Assembly: GCA_035578175.1 (NCBI GenBank)
Contig: JAQMRL010000006.1
Coordinates: 53,649,001 to 53,713,000, forward strand
Length of the DNA: 64,000 bases
Source of the DNA: Catonia carolina
Taxonomy: Eukaryota > Arthropoda > Insecta > Hemiptera > Achilidae
Direction of reading: 5' to 3'
Under the pieces are notes generated by a model. That model made no database searches, was not told the DNA's origin, and was given only the letters and a program-made list of their open reading frames with translations. How positions within the stretch are numbered: the stretch's first letter is position 1; every line of letters begins with the position of its first letter. The position numbers and the translations under genes are program-made. Positions 10,640-23,249 of the stretch are shown in pieces.

Positions 10640-11998
10640 CAACAGACTCTTTGGAAAGTATGGGACATGTCATGAAGTTATATACACCTGAAATACATAT
10701 TATAATCACACATTGTTCTACTACTACAATTTAGAAAGAAATTCTTGTACGCTATAAAAAATTTCACCAATCAAGTAATTTTTCAGATTTTTTTAAAGGA
10801 ATGTAAATTATCACATTTTAAAAATTGGGGTAATTTATTTATGTATTTTCTTTTCGCATTAATAAGTTTTTCTTCAAACAATTTTTTGGTGTGGATATCC
10901 ACATAATATTTGTTTTTGTTTCTTATGTTATGATAGCAGACATTGAAATTTTGCATAAAAGTATTTTGCCTAACATGGTACATTATCACCTCAAAAATGT
11001 AGAGTGAGGGAACCATAAACAATTTAAGCTCCTTAAACAGTGGTCTGCATGAGGTGAGCTGGTTAGCCCCAACCATACATCTAATAGTTTTCTTTTGAAT
11101 TTAAAAAACCCTTTCATATTGCCCATGCTAGAATTACCCCACACTAAAACCTATAATGGATATGAGACTGAATTAGACCATGATAAGCTGCTATTAGTAA
11201 TTTTTAATCATTTAATCTACCAATTTGTTTTTTTGAAAATACTCCAGATGATATTTAGAATAGATACTAGAAACTTTTGATTGGTATAGAAATCCCATGA
11301 CAAATATCTATCTTGTGAACTGCTAGGAACTTCACTTGTTTCTACACACTCTAGACTATTGTCATGAATAAATACATCACTTCTCTACTTTCTTTAGTTA
11401 TATTTGTTTTTCAACAGCAAGTATTGAGACTTTTTCCCATAAGCTGTTAATAACGTTCGATTCAAGAACTGTCCAACAGACTCTATATTAACAGGCGTAT
11501 TTACTTCAAGAGTATCTACCAGTAAACTTTTATTGATTACTAAAGTATCATCAGCAAACAATAAAGTTCTTACATTAGTTATGATTTCTGTTAACCTATT
11601 AATGTACAATAGAAACAAAATTGGACCTAAAACTGACCCTTGTGGAAGACCTGCTTTGACTTCAAGCTTTCCAGATATCATCTGTGGAAGTTTACCCCTA
11701 ACAACTCTAGTTAATTCCACACATTGTATTTTACCAATAAGGTAAGACTGAAACCATTTCAGTTCTTCAACCCTAACACCTAATGACTAATGGTTTTCAA
11801 TAAGATTTCACGATCAACACCATCAAACGATCTACTCAGATCTAAGAACACAGCTAATGCTTTCTCCCCTGCATCCAATATATCAACTACTTGTTCAAAA
11901 AGTGAGACTATTGCAATTTTGGTTGATTTACCTTTTTAGAAACCATGCTGATTCTCTGAGATAAGGTTTTCAGTTAAGAAACTTATCAACCTAATCTA
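10640..11998 (-). mobile_element. 5'-truncated LINE fragment (same family as 14.9-18.2 kb)
   Basis: The minus strand keeps motif B (LPQGSVLGPILFLLYINRL) and an intact FADDTLVI at 11394-11720, and the C-terminal MVGANQLTSCRPLFKELKL region at 10783-11076. Frameshifts separate them. The 3' end near 10640 matches the 3' UTR of the longer copy. The 5' end is cut within the reverse transcriptase at about 11998. It is absent from the partner duplication. Confidence 0.85.
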
Positions 11999-12179
11999 TT
12001 TATTTATTTCCATTTATTTTGAACAAATCAGTAATTATGTGACATGACAAATGAAATTTTTATTTCACCTTCAAATCGCTTCAGATATAAAGACGTGAAC
12101 GTAAAATCATACCAATTAATCTACCTTACCTTTCTACGAGAGTTTTTAAGACTGCAATTTATAGATTACGTTTCTTACC

Positions 12180-12430
12180 TTTCGCTCAACACCGACATGA
12201 AAATCAGTTGCATTATATTAACAAAGATGTTAAAACTGTCGTTTTCTCAGACTGGTAATATTCATAATTAAATCACACATCCGAAAACACCATACATAAA
12301 TAATAATGACTACTGCAAAGATAATGTAAACTACTGTACTGTACTGTGCTGTGATTGGCTGTAATAATGGTTTCTTTTGTCTGATTGGTTATACGGGAAA
12401 CAGCTGGAGTATTGCCAACATTCAAATTCC
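12180..12430 (-). other. possible untranslated first exon, copy 1
   Basis: On the minus strand GCGAAAG is followed by GTAAGAAAC (exon end about 12179), a good donor site kept in the partner at 49253. It lies at the upstream limit of the duplication. The exon itself is inferred and no start codon is claimed. Confidence 0.25.
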
Positions 12431-13505
12431 CAGCAAACAATAGTATAGATGGGAACTCACTTGATTGCTAGCGTAGGAATTCGGTTGGAGAGGATTGTTT
12501 GTACGATTCCCCTCCTCTTATAACCTAGTAGCAGTAATAATACCATTAGTACGCGCCTTTTTAAAAATATTAGTCACAAATATCTAATAACTATAGAGTA
12601 TTTTGTCGTACTCTGACTTTTAGGGCACCTATAATCCGTAAACTGAAATGAAAAAAATATTCTTAATTCTGAGAAAAAACTTGAAAACTACCAATTTATC
12701 ACAAAATATACTTACAAGTGTATTAAATAAAAAAGTAAAGAAGACGAAAAGACCAATAAATATGACGGTTGATGCGACGCTGTGTTAAGAGCTACTTGAG
12801 AACAGCGCTCGAGATTCTGTGCCGCTGACACTTCAAGTAAGACTGTTCCATCACACGTTGCAGTAATATAACATGTAAGTAAAGTATTTAATAGTAAATT
12901 GAATTACCTACAACTTTTATTTCCCTTATTTAGTCGAAATATTTAGCCGTTTTGGTGTTACTTAAGTTTCAAACGAGTTCTAGAAGAATTTTTTGCAAAA
13001 AATTCAAAATTTACTTATGAGAGACTGATCCGTCTCCCACGTAATAGTGTTTATAATAGAATCGTTAGACGGATTGGGTGCTCGTTTCCATTGAATATAC
13101 TGAGCTGTTAGAAATGAGTTCAAAAACACTTCCCCAGTCATTGTTCGTGATTTACGTGTTCCGATTGAGTCAAAAATGAGTTGGTGAAACTTGACCGCTT
13201 ATTATTACTATTACATAATATTGACTATTATTATACTTTATTATTACATTATTAGTCATGTTTTAATATTATACAATGAAAAATCATTTTATCTTTCAAT
13301 TTTTTTTGGTTTTCATAATAAAATATTTTTTGCATTGTAAAGTTGACTCTCGTCGGTGCCTCTATGTAGACAACTGGTAAGTACTCAAGTATACCGAGTA
13401 TACCACTCGCCGAACAACTGCTTGATATAGAGACGCATCATCGATATTTTTATGTTGTTTTATTGAAAAATACCCCCAAAGTAAATTATTTATAAAATAC
13501 ATGTA
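12431..13505. other. intergenic, nothing recognised
   Basis: About 1.1 kb of AT-rich sequence with no convincing ORF, TIR pair or SINE boxes. Confidence 0.5.
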
Positions 13506-13955
13506 CAGGATGATTCACGAAGATATGCAGAAACTTTGAGAGCTCATTGTACATGTAAAAATAATGAAAAAAGTTTATATAAACATGAGTCCGGAAATGC
13601 TTCGTTACCGAGTTACGGCTAGCGAAAGATTTCGCCCGGATTTCAGCTCACCAGGTGAAATAAGGCCTTCCTGAAATTCTGGTAAGCTAGATTAAAGGGC
13701 GAGTTCAATCGTTTCTTATGGTTTTTGACCTGATAAATTGAATGCAACAGGTACCAGAACTGTAAGTTGTGGTTTTTGATAAAACCAGTGTCAAATGCAA
13801 AAATGGAGTGAACAAAATACATTTTTTCATGTTTGGGCCACAATAACTTTATTTCACCAAGAAACAGATAAAAATTTTGAATAAAACTTGTAGAAAATTT
13901 TATTCTGAACAAAACGATGTAAATAAAGTACTACACAGAAAGCGAATAGATGTTT

Positions 13956-14160
13956 TTTTTTTTTTATTTATTTAACGTCGCATCAACATCAAAGGTCATT
14001 AGCGACGACGTTGGGGTGTAACTGTGTGTAATGAGGATGAAATGATTATTTGTAACGTATGAAAATATGCCGTGCCTAAGTGGGATTCGAACCCAGGACC
14101 GCATGATGAGAGGCGAGCACGTTACCAACTGCGCCAATGCGGCCGGCTATAGATGTTATA
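13956..14160 (-). repeat. tRNA-derived SINE inside the DD41D left TIR
   Basis: Flanked by GAATAGATGTTT direct repeats (13944-13955, 14161-14172). The minus strand has a box A-like TGGCGCAGTTGGTAACG, box B GGTTCGAATCCC and a terminal A-run. Confidence 0.88.
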
Positions 14161-14284
14161 GAATAGATGTTTGATTAAATGAATTTTTATTCATAACAGT
14201 ACAACACACGTTTTACATTTGACTGACAATAACTTTGTAAATTACCCATTAAACAAATGAAATTTCTGCATCAATGCCCATCGC

Positions 14285-14826
14285 TTGGAGTACTGCATTT
14301 GGTTAAGCACCTATCGTCGACTCTGTAAGTATATTTTATTTACCGATGAGTCACAATTCACTCGTGATGGTATCACCAATTTTCGAAACCAACATTCATG
14401 GGCAGAAGTGAACCCTCATGCTACAATTGAACGTAACTTTCAACAGTGTTTTAGCATTAACGTATGGTGTGGTCTTATTCATGATCAGCTGATTGGACCG
14501 TTTATTTTTTAACTGTGTTTAACAGGTCAGGCATACTTACGTTTCTTCAAGAATTAATAATTGAAGATGTTCCTCTTGCAACACGACGTACTTCCCAACA
14601 TGATGGTGGATCGCCACATTTTTCAAATATTGTTTCCACCTACTTGAATCAACAGTTTCCAAATAAATGGATCGGTCGTGGAGGTCCTATACGCTGGGCA
14701 CCCAGGTCACCAGATCATACACCGTTGGATTTTTGCATATGGGGATGGATGAAGGAGAAAGTTTACGAGGTCAAAGTTAATTCCTGTGAGGTGCTACTTA
14801 GATGTATTAATGAAGCTTTTGCGTAG
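14285..14826 (+). pseudogene. DD41D transposase, copy 1, broken
   Basis: Catalytic-domain remnant of an IS630-Tc1-mariner transposase: FTDESQFTRDG (first Asp), SQHDGGSPHFSNIV (second), RSPDHTPLDFCIWGW (third). A stop at about 14510-14512 and a frame change in the middle break it. The paralogue at 51.3 kb shows 41 residues between the last two Asp, placing it with the DD41D (rosa/Visitor-type) group. The helix-turn-helix part is not readable here. Confidence 0.85.
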
Positions 14827-14992
14827 TTAAAGGAAAGCCCTGATGAACTACAGAAAGCACCGAGAGCCATCCTTAAACGAGCAGAAATTTTTTTTTTTTT
14901 GCGCCCTGGAGACTCCAGGAGGAGTACCGTATAGGACATGTCAGATATAACACCTGAAATACATATAAGAATCACACAATGTATCACTACTA

Positions 14993-17191
14993 TCAAGAAA
15001 GAAATTCTTGTACGCTATAAAAATTTTCACCGATCAAGTAATTTTTTAGATTTTTTTTAAAGGAATTCAAACCCTCACAACACTTTAAAGATTGGGGTAA
15101 TTTATTTATGAATTTTCTTCCTGCGTAAGTAGGTTTTTGTTCAAACAATTTTGTGTAGTGATTAGCCACATAATAATCATTCCTGTTTCTCGTGTTATGA
15201 TTGTGAACATTGAAATTCTGCATAAAATTATTTTGCCTAACATACATAATCACCTCAAAAATGTAGAGACAGGGAACTGTAAGCAATTTAAGCTCCTTAA
15301 ATAGTGGCCTGCATGAGGTTAGCTGGTTAGCTCCCACCATACACCTAATAGCTTTCTTTTGAATTTTAAAAACCCTATTCATATTACCCATGCTAGAATT
15401 ACCCCATACTAAAATACCATAACGGATATGAGACAGAATGAGGCCTTGATAAGCTGCCATTAGTAATTTTTTATCATTTAATCTTGCAATTTGTTTTAGT
15501 GCAAATACCCCAGATGATATTTTACTACAAACTTGATTGGCATAGAAGTCCCAAGACAAAGATCTATCTAGAGATACGCCCAGGAACTTCACTGTATCTA
15601 CATGCTCTAAACTATTATTATGAATAAATACACCCACTTCTCTACTTTCTTTAACGTTATGTTTATTTTTAAACTGCAAGTACTGACACTTTTTCCCATC
15701 AACTGTTAATAACATTTGATTCAAGAACTGCACTACGGACTCTATGTTAACATGTGTATTTACTTCAAGAGCATCTATCAGTAAACTGTTACTGATTACT
15801 GAAGTATAATCAGCAAACAACAAAGCTCTGCCATTAGGTATGACTTCTGGTAACCTATTAATGTACAATAGAAACAGAATTGGACCTAAAACTGACCCTT
15901 GTGGAACGCCTGCTTTGACTTCAAGCTTTCCAGATACAACCTTTGTAAGTTTCCCTCTAACAACCCTAGTTAACTCCACACACTGTAATCTATTAATAAG
16001 GTAAGATTGAAACCATTTCAACTCTACATCCCTAACGCCTACTGACTCTAGTGTTTTCAATAAAATTTCATGATCAACACAATCGAAAGCTTTACTCAGA
16101 TCCAGAAACACTGTCAATGCTTTCTCCCCGGCGTCCAATATATCATCTACTTGCTCCACAAGTGAAACAATTGCAGTTTTAGTTGATCTACCTTTTTGGA
16201 AACCATGCTGATCCTCTGAGATGATTAGGTTTTCAGTCAAGAAACTGATTAACCTAATAAATACTACCTTTTCAAAAATTTTACTGATTTTGTTTAAAAT
16301 ACTTATGGGCCTATAATTTTCAACTAACTGGCTATCTCCATTCTTAAATATAGGCAATATTTTAGCCTCCTTCAGTTTGTTTGGAAATTCACCTGCTTCA
16401 AGTGAGAAGTTAATCAAATGAAGGAGAGGAGTAATTAAAAGATGTTTACATTCTTTAACAATTATACTAGAAATCCCATCTAACCCACATGTTTTCTTAC
16501 TTTTCAAATTATCAATAACTGATTCTAATTCCTCCCTTGAAACTAGGCTAAATAAGAATTGATTTACTACCTTGTTACCTTTTGGATCATAACATCCCAC
16601 TGTTTCCCTAATCTGTTGTTTAAGTTTTAAAGCTACTTCCTGGTAATATTTGTTAAAATAATTACAAATTTCTACACCATCCTCTATAAGTTCATTGTTT
16701 TTGTTAACAATATTAGGTATGTCAGTAAAACTTTTGTTGCTAACTACACCTCGATTCTTATTTACTATTTCCCATATTGCTGAGTTTAGATTTGGTGATT
16801 TATGAAGGATTTCAGCAGTTTTTTTACATTTAGCTGTCTGGACTTCTCTGGCATAATGTTTTTTAATAGTTTTGTACCTTTGTTTGTTAAAGGTAGTCCT
16901 ATGTGAAAGAAAATCTGAGTATACATCTCTAACTTCAGACCTCATTTGCAAAATTTCCCCTGTGACCCACTCATCTGTTTCACTGACAATATTTTTTACA
17001 TCTTTCTTTTTAATTGGACAACTATTATTATAGTGAAATTTTAATGTCTCAATAAAATTATGATATTTCTGATTAATGTCAGAAGAATTGAAAACCGTCT
17101 TCCAATCCTCTTTGGATAAACTGTAAGAAACAATTAATATTCCCTTGGTCTTCCTGCCTAAATTCTTTAATATTTTTTTGATTTGGGACAT
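14993..17191 (-). pseudogene. LINE ORF2 reverse transcriptase, active-site mutated
   Basis: A 732-codon frame holding the whole reverse transcriptase and C-terminal region. Visible motifs: GLDGISSIIVKECK, YRPISILNKISKIFEKV, motif A FLDLSKAFDCVDHEIL, motif B GVPQGSVLGPILFLL, then motif C as FADYTSVI where the family has FADD, so the second catalytic Asp is Tyr. Thumb-type sequence KFLGVSLDRSLSW follows, then SHIRYGILVWG. The endonuclease is in separate frames upstream. It is long and open but predicted catalytically dead. Confidence 0.9.
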
Positions 17192-17252
17192 GACTACCTA
17201 AATCCTGAATCTCTAATACTTGGTAGCCGTGATCAGAGAGCTCTGAACCCCT

Positions 17253-18076
17253 TTACCTAACCTGACAACTCTCCATATTTGTTAAAATATTATCTATTAT
17301 GGTTTGTGAGTGACTAGTAATTCTTGTATAACTTTTAACTTTTATATCAAGATTGTTCATCTCCACAATATCCCTAAACTCTTCAGCCATTTTATTTTCA
17401 TCAGCAAGATTTACATTAAAATCGCCCAAAACTACCACTTTTACGTATCGTTCTGTTAAAACTTCCAGTAGTTCACTGAACGATGAACAAAACTGACCCC
17501 AATCACCATTAGGGGATCTATAGACACCCACCACAACCATCTTTCCCCTCTTTTCTAACCTAACTTCTACCCCAGCTACTTCAATAACCATTTCCCGAGA
17601 AAACCGTTCTAAATAAGGTAAGTTACGAGTGTCAAGTTTCTTACTTGAATTAGCTAATATACAAACCCCCACTTTTGTGCATTTTCTTACAATATGAAGC
17701 AATAATAGAAAACCCTGAAAAGTTTATTAGTGACATCTCATTACATTTTAACCCGTGTTCTGTTAATACCACCATATCTGGGTTCTCAGAACTTAAAAAT
17801 ATATCTAACCTGTCTATTTTATTACTTAAATACCTATTGAATATTTTGATGTAAAATAGAGAAGTGGGATGCATTATTTTCCTGATTGTTTTGGTTATCT
17901 ACAACTGTGTTGACTCCAATTATGGAAGCTGGTCGCAGCCTATTTACTAATCTGACATCATGTAAACCTAACCTACCGTTACTGTAATTAAAAACCTGTG
18001 ATCTCTTCTTCAGTTGTGTTTCACCAATAAAACCTAACCTTATATTTCCTATCTCTTTACCCCTTGTTTCAGCCAA
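17253..18076 (-). pseudogene. LINE endonuclease domain and upstream frame, frameshifted
   Basis: Minus-strand pieces: ILHQNIQ...KIDRLDIFLSSENPDMVVLTEHGL (about 17.74-17.9 kb) and VVVGVYRSPNGDW...VVVLGDFNVNL (17.25-17.70 kb) are signatures of AP-type endonuclease. They lie in different frames, and a stop separates them from the reverse transcriptase. The 5'-most frame (18076-17834) has no recognised domain and may be the end of a preceding ORF. Confidence 0.82.
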
Positions 18077-18779
18077 CTCATTAAAAAAGACTCTTTAGCT
18101 TTTAATTTGTCAGGGAGTTTACAAGTGACGAGGGATGCTATCCTATCACACAACACGTTTAAGTGTGGAGACACTTTTGAAAATTTACTGTAATTTGGTT
18201 GAATAGGTTTAGATTAATGTTTTTTCGGTTAAATTTACTTTGTACTGTTATTAATAAAAATTCATTTAAACAAACGTCTATTCGCTTTCTAAGTACTATA
18301 TTTACACTGTTATGTTCAGAATAAAATTTTCTACAAGTTTTATTCAAAATTTTTATCTGTTTGTTGGTGAAATAACAGTTATTGTTACCCAAACATGATA
18401 AAATGTGTTTCTTTCACTCCATTTTTTTCATTTGACACTGGTTTTCTTAAAAACCACTTAACTTACAGTTCTGGGACCGGTTTTATTCAATTTATCAGGT
18501 CAAAAACCATAAGAAACGATTGAATTTGCCCCTTAATCTAGCTTACCAGAATTTCAGGAAGACCTCATTTCACCTGGTGAGCTGAAATCCGGGTGAAATT
18601 TTATGCTAGCCGTAACTCGGTAACGAAGCATTTCTGGACCCATGTTTATATAAACTTTTTTCATTATTTTTACATGTGCAATGAGCTCTCAAAAAATTAA
18701 TTAGAAAACCAAAAGAATCTTAAAATAGGTGTGGGTGTTTTAAGCAAAATTGCAAAAATTGCCTTGGTAGTCAACCTGT

Positions 18780-18915
18780 TAAGCAGCTTTGCAACAAATA
18801 GTAATCAATTCTGTTTCTCGTGTAGAGGTTGTGCATTGAAAATCTGTAAAAAGGTATTTTGCTTCATGTAAATTATCATTCCAAAGATGTACAAAGAAGG
18901 AACAGTGAATAGTTG
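18780..18915 (-). repeat. old LINE 3' fragment
   Basis: Diverged match to the C-terminal part of the LINE at 15.1-15.3 kb (the GTTTCTCGTG...TTGCATTG region). Confidence 0.55.
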
Positions 18916-18929
18916 CCAGTATTCAAATT

Positions 18930-19150
18930 CCTAGCATATTCTATATTATTGCTGTAACTGTTGTTCAATGGTTACTGGTGTACTTTGATGGTTGGGGTTC
19001 AATTAATGATACTCTCTCAGAAATGTTCAGCCTGAGTCTGTACAAGACTATGCCTCATTTGCACCCCATAAATTTATCATCCTCGTCTCATTGGGTAGTT
19101 TATTGTTCTTGAACAGATTGCCATGTACACACATTAGGGTTTAAAAAGAA
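18930..19150 (+). repeat. SINE family A tail
   Basis: Matches the body of the SINE at 61.20-61.37 kb and the reverse copy at 62.34-62.54 kb, around TACTTTGATGGTTGGGGTT and CTCATTGGGT. The tRNA-like head is missing. Confidence 0.75.
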
Positions 19151-19642
19151 AATCTGTTTGTGTTTATTTTATTATTAAGTATTCAGATTACTTAACTAAC
19201 AAAAATTGTTTATAAATACGAAAAAAGTCTGTGTTTTACACAATTGAAGTACGGAATGGGCTTAACATAAGAATATAAAAAAACTAAAAAGGCCTACCCT
19301 AATATTGAAAGCACATTCACAAAATATGTAACTTGTATTTCCACTTCGAGAGGTGGTATCTATTGTTGGCCAGGGCAAATTAATCAGAATTATTGAAACA
19401 CATTCTCAACAAAAGTATGCTTCCTCAGTGCCTCAGTTGTACTCAAGCTCCCACATTCAATCTGGAAAACAGTTTTTCCTATTGCTCTTAAAAATAGTTC
19501 ACACAGAAAAGTAGTTTGCCGTTATCAGATTTTCCTAACTTTACGCCTTCAAAACGGCATTTTAGGTAAATTTTGATTAGCAAAACGTTACAGGTACTTA
19601 TAGCATCACGGGTAATTTTTTAAATTTTAAAAAGGGGTCCAA

Positions 19643-20767
19643 TAGGGGTTGCTACTAGAGAAGAGACAAAAGAACTGTCACTGTGAACGAGTCACGGTTA
19701 CTTATAAGTCACGGTGACCACAATTATTCAGATAGGCGAGTAACCGTTCCCCAGTCACTGTTACATAGATCGCTTACTCTTCTGTCACTGGATGACAGGA
19801 CAACACGGGGAATGTTCACCGTACTATTCTACAATATAGCACAGCCTCTCGTTCCCCAGTCACAGTTACAAAGATCTCTCGTTCCCTAGTCACAGTTACA
19901 AAGATCGCTTACTCATTCACGGTTTAAGGCAGGACGACACGGCGACCGTAATTCTACAGTTCCTTCAATCACTTTTACAATAATCAGTTACTCATTCGCT
20001 GTTCATTGTCACTTTTAAGAGAACGAATTCTTTACCTTAGGAACTAGTGAACAAATTCACTCGCTCATTCATTGTTCACAGTTAACAGACAAAACGACAT
20101 AATATGCTTACTCTTCTTCAAGGCCCCTATGATAGCTACGTAAGACATGTTGGTCTGTTCACTGGGCTTAGTGCTCTCCTTGTCGCCTCTCCTTTGATAA
20201 CCGGCACGTCCATTATTTTTTTACTTCAATCTTTACGCACTCTTCTCTTTCTCTCTCCCTCTCTCAGTCTCTTCCCCTTGTTATGTTTGTCATCTACTAA
20301 ACTAAACAAAACAAGGGTAGTTCCTTTACATCTCTGATCGCGGTAACACAATTACATTACAGTATTATTTTTATTGCACGCCACGTTCTACCTAGCTATT
20401 TTATTTATAATGTGCGTTGTTATTTTTCAGTTGTAAATATTGTTTCTTGTACTTTCTCTTTTTTATACAAAATGTTATTTTTATTACTATTTTAGGATAC
20501 CTTGTGTTAATCAGTTTTAGGCTAAATTTTTATTTTAGTTATATATGAAGCCCATTTTTTTAATTTATCAAAACTTCATTTATCATGAAATAACAACTGA
20601 AAACATTATTATTGTTTCATGATAACAAATGAAAAATGTACTTAGAAAATACAAAGTTATTGCTAAATCACTAGTAACTATTTGTAACGGTGAACGCAAA
20701 ATCACTGTCACCGTGATCACGGTGACTGGTTGAAACAGTGAACGCTCTTCACTAGTTGCTACCCCTA
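19643..20767. mobile_element. hAT-like MITE of about 1.1 kb
   Basis: Ends TAGGGGTTGCTACTAGAG and its complement TAGGGGTAGCAACTAGTG, near-perfect for about 20 bp. Inside are several copies of AGTCACAGTTACAAAGATC-like subrepeats and many GTCACGGTGA palindromes. There is no transposase. A related uninterrupted flank occurs at about 21.02-21.27 kb. Confidence 0.7.
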
Positions 20768-22509
20768 TCCAAAAATTATGAAATTTCTAAATTTTTAGAA
20801 TACAAAATATATTTTAACGGCATGTTTTCGATGTTAAAAGTTAAATAAAAATTTGGTAACGCGAAAACTTTCAGGTTCCACCACCTTACCTTTGGTAAAG
20901 GGTAGTATTTTTTACCTCCTGAACAGTGCTTCGCAGCGAAAAATTGTATAGAATCTTTTTTTTGTGCTTCTAAAGTACTTCAAGGCCATGTAGCTAAAGT
21001 TGCCCTTAACCTACCCGTTTTCTGAGAAAACTCAAAACACTAGCATTTCAGCTTTTAGGGCTTGCAGTTTTCATGTTTTTCTTTCTTTACACCTTCACAA
21101 TGATTTTTTTCGCAAATTTTTATTGACAAAACGTAACACATACCCGTAGTCACGGAGAATTTATTAAATTTAAGAATGGGGTCCAATGGTAATTGCTGCT
21201 ATCCCAACAAAATTTTAAAATTTTCGGAATACAAATAATATTTTAATGGCATGTTATTTAGCGAAGAAAATTACATAAAAATTTGGTAACCCGAAAATGT
21301 TCAGATCGCAACCCTAGTTCGCATGAGAAAACGAAAAACTCAAAATATCATACATTCAAAGTTGAAATTTTGAAACTTCAAACTTCATCTTTAAACTTTC
21401 ATATCTTTAAATTTCAAAATATTGTGATCCAACCAACCCCTTTGGCGGCCGAACTTCACCTTGTGGCAAATGGTTCTGATCTACTTATATGAATTCTGAT
21501 CCACCTATCCCTCTGATGCCGAGACACGTAAGCGGCATGAAGCGCCGCTGGAGTGGCGAGTATACTTAATATATTTGTCACTAACTTCCCTAATCACATT
21601 TACTGGAGATTAAAACAATTACCACTTACCTGAAAATGATATAAGTTATGTGTATCTGAACTCTTTAAGTGTAAGAACATTTGAAGAACAAGTATTTCAG
21701 CTAGTTTGTATATAAACACACACACACACAAAGAGAATAGTTTTGTAGTACAATAACAACACACAAAGAATTTCAAAAAATACTTTTATTTACATATCAT
21801 CAAAACAAAATTTGTACGATAAACCTTAAACATAACTTAAAACTTATTTTACAGTACAATAATTAATAACATACTTTAAGAAAAGCTACAAAATTCTGAT
21901 AGTAAAAGAATATTTTTTAAACTTTAACAAACTAAAAATTAAATGTAAAAACTTACATTCTTTTTCAACTAAATATTAAATAAACTACTAATCTTTTTTG
22001 AATTTCAAAGCATGCATAATTTAGCAGTTTAAATCACTTAATAATTAAATATTTTGAAATTCTCCCTTAATTGAGTATTTATTTGATCCCTTAAAATTCC
22101 TACCGATTCGAAAGTTTCCTCCATAATTTGAAAAATTTCATGGGCATATTTATATTATGAAAACATTTTTCGAGGGAAAGAATTTACATACTGTACACAA
22201 TATCAAATGAAGCATTTGTTGGAATCATAGCTCATGATATAGCAAACATTAATTCTATAAATGTAAAGCTTGTGAATTTTGCCTCATGATGTACGTTCAT
22301 TTAAATGCATTTAGGTCATCAGTACAGAGTGAAAATGCTGTTGACTTATAAAAGAGAACTAAAAAAGTAAGACTATTTAATAAATTATTAAAAATATGCA
22401 AATTTTTTTTTTGTTATTTATTTGATACAGAAATTTATTCCAGAAAACAGGCATCTAATGGAAATTCTCAACGATCGGTACATGAGGATTGGTGAGGTAT
22501 TTGTGGAGG
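20768..22509. other. AT-rich, no gene; part of a local duplication
   Basis: 21.02-21.27 kb resembles 19.48-19.64 plus 20.77-20.83 kb (shared GGGGTCCAAT and GGCATGTT contexts). A short CA run lies at 21717-21731. No coding sequence is seen. Confidence 0.5.
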
Positions 22510-23150
22510 GTTGTTACTGTATATTTTGTGGAGTTTACTGAATAAATGTAAATTTTTCATTTAAATTTCCATAAATATTTGACGAAGTTACAAAATGTTC
22601 AAAATTCATTTTGGAAGGCGAAGGGATGGTATTTTAAATTCTTTACGGTGACGTCACAGAGCCATTATTACATCTCGGTTTCAGCTGTAAGCAATTGTAA
22701 TGTAGGAAATTCTTTTCTCTACGACATTTTTTGAACAATTCTGTAGGAGCGGTAAGACGAAAGCCATTACAATTTCCTTGCAAAGTGTTAAATTTTTTGA
22801 CTGGGTGATTAAAACCCCTTCCTGAACAGTAAAATGAACTTGTCTAACACCACCAAAGGCAAATTTCGTAACAGAATCATCATAGCTTCAACACAAACTA
22901 AAGAAAATGCATGTACGTTGACTTACACACGAGCTGGACTTCCATTCAAAACAAACAACTCACAAACAATCAATGCTACCTACACACTAAAGACGGAATA
23001 AAAACTTTCCCTGTTATGATATTCTATTTCTGTAAACAATATTAGATGCGTTAAAGAATTCCCTACTAGAAAAGTACAATATTTACCATTTTCCCAACTT
23101 ATAATGATCTAGCTGTAGCACGTCGCATCCCTCACCATCAATTGTGCATG
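22510..23150 (+). repeat. unclassified 640-bp dispersed repeat, copy 1
   Basis: Imperfect reverse complement of 46.68-47.35 kb over its full length. It has no protein motif, TIR or A-tail that I can recognise. Confidence 0.7.
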
Positions 23151-23249
23151 GCCTAAAATAAGATCCACGGTTTGAACCAGGTTAAAGTGCATTGTAAAAA
23201 TTTGTACATTACCATGTATTAGTGTCGAGAAGAAAAGAACGACGTAATT

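Larger units (their letters stand above)
1576..12430. other. segmental duplication, copy 1 (partner 43.2-49.5 kb)
   Basis: Blocks at 1.58-1.83, 1.83-3.74 (zinc-finger exon), 3.74-4.13, 6.56-7.08, 8.38-8.53, 9.37-9.46, 10.23-10.62 and 12.04-12.43 kb are collinear with 43.2-49.48 kb in the same orientation. Copy 1 is longer because it received two mariners, an LTR-like insertion, a tandem array with a transposase fragment, and two LINE fragments. Copy 2 received about 1 kb at 46.65-47.64 kb instead. The match fades at about 12.43 and 49.48 kb. Confidence 0.85.
14888..18160 (-). mobile_element. near-complete CR1/Jockey-type LINE
   Basis: Inserted into the 3' part of the DD41D element on the opposite strand, with a T-run (its poly-A tail) at about 14887-14899. 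It contains an apurinic-type endonuclease, a reverse transcriptase and the end of an upstream frame. Relatives occur at 10.64-12.0 kb and as tails at 18.78-18.91 and 36.67-36.80 kb. Confidence 0.9.
13506..18693 (+). mobile_element. long-TIR DD41D transposon, copy 1, interrupted
   Basis: The left end CAGGATGATTCACGAAGATA follows TA at 13504-13505. Inverted repeats of about 440 bp are seen at 13506-13945 and 18250-18693. The outermost 30 bp or so of the right end are missing. Compared with the intact-length copy at 49973-52458, it carries a SINE (13956-14160) and a LINE (14888-18160). Confidence 0.88.

Noticed and set aside
14060..14150. Possible tRNA gene (box A and box B present; also at 60.68, 62.6 and 56.7 kb)
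   Set aside because: The heads are SINE promoters: target duplications and non-tRNA bodies follow, and the cloverleaf is imperfect.
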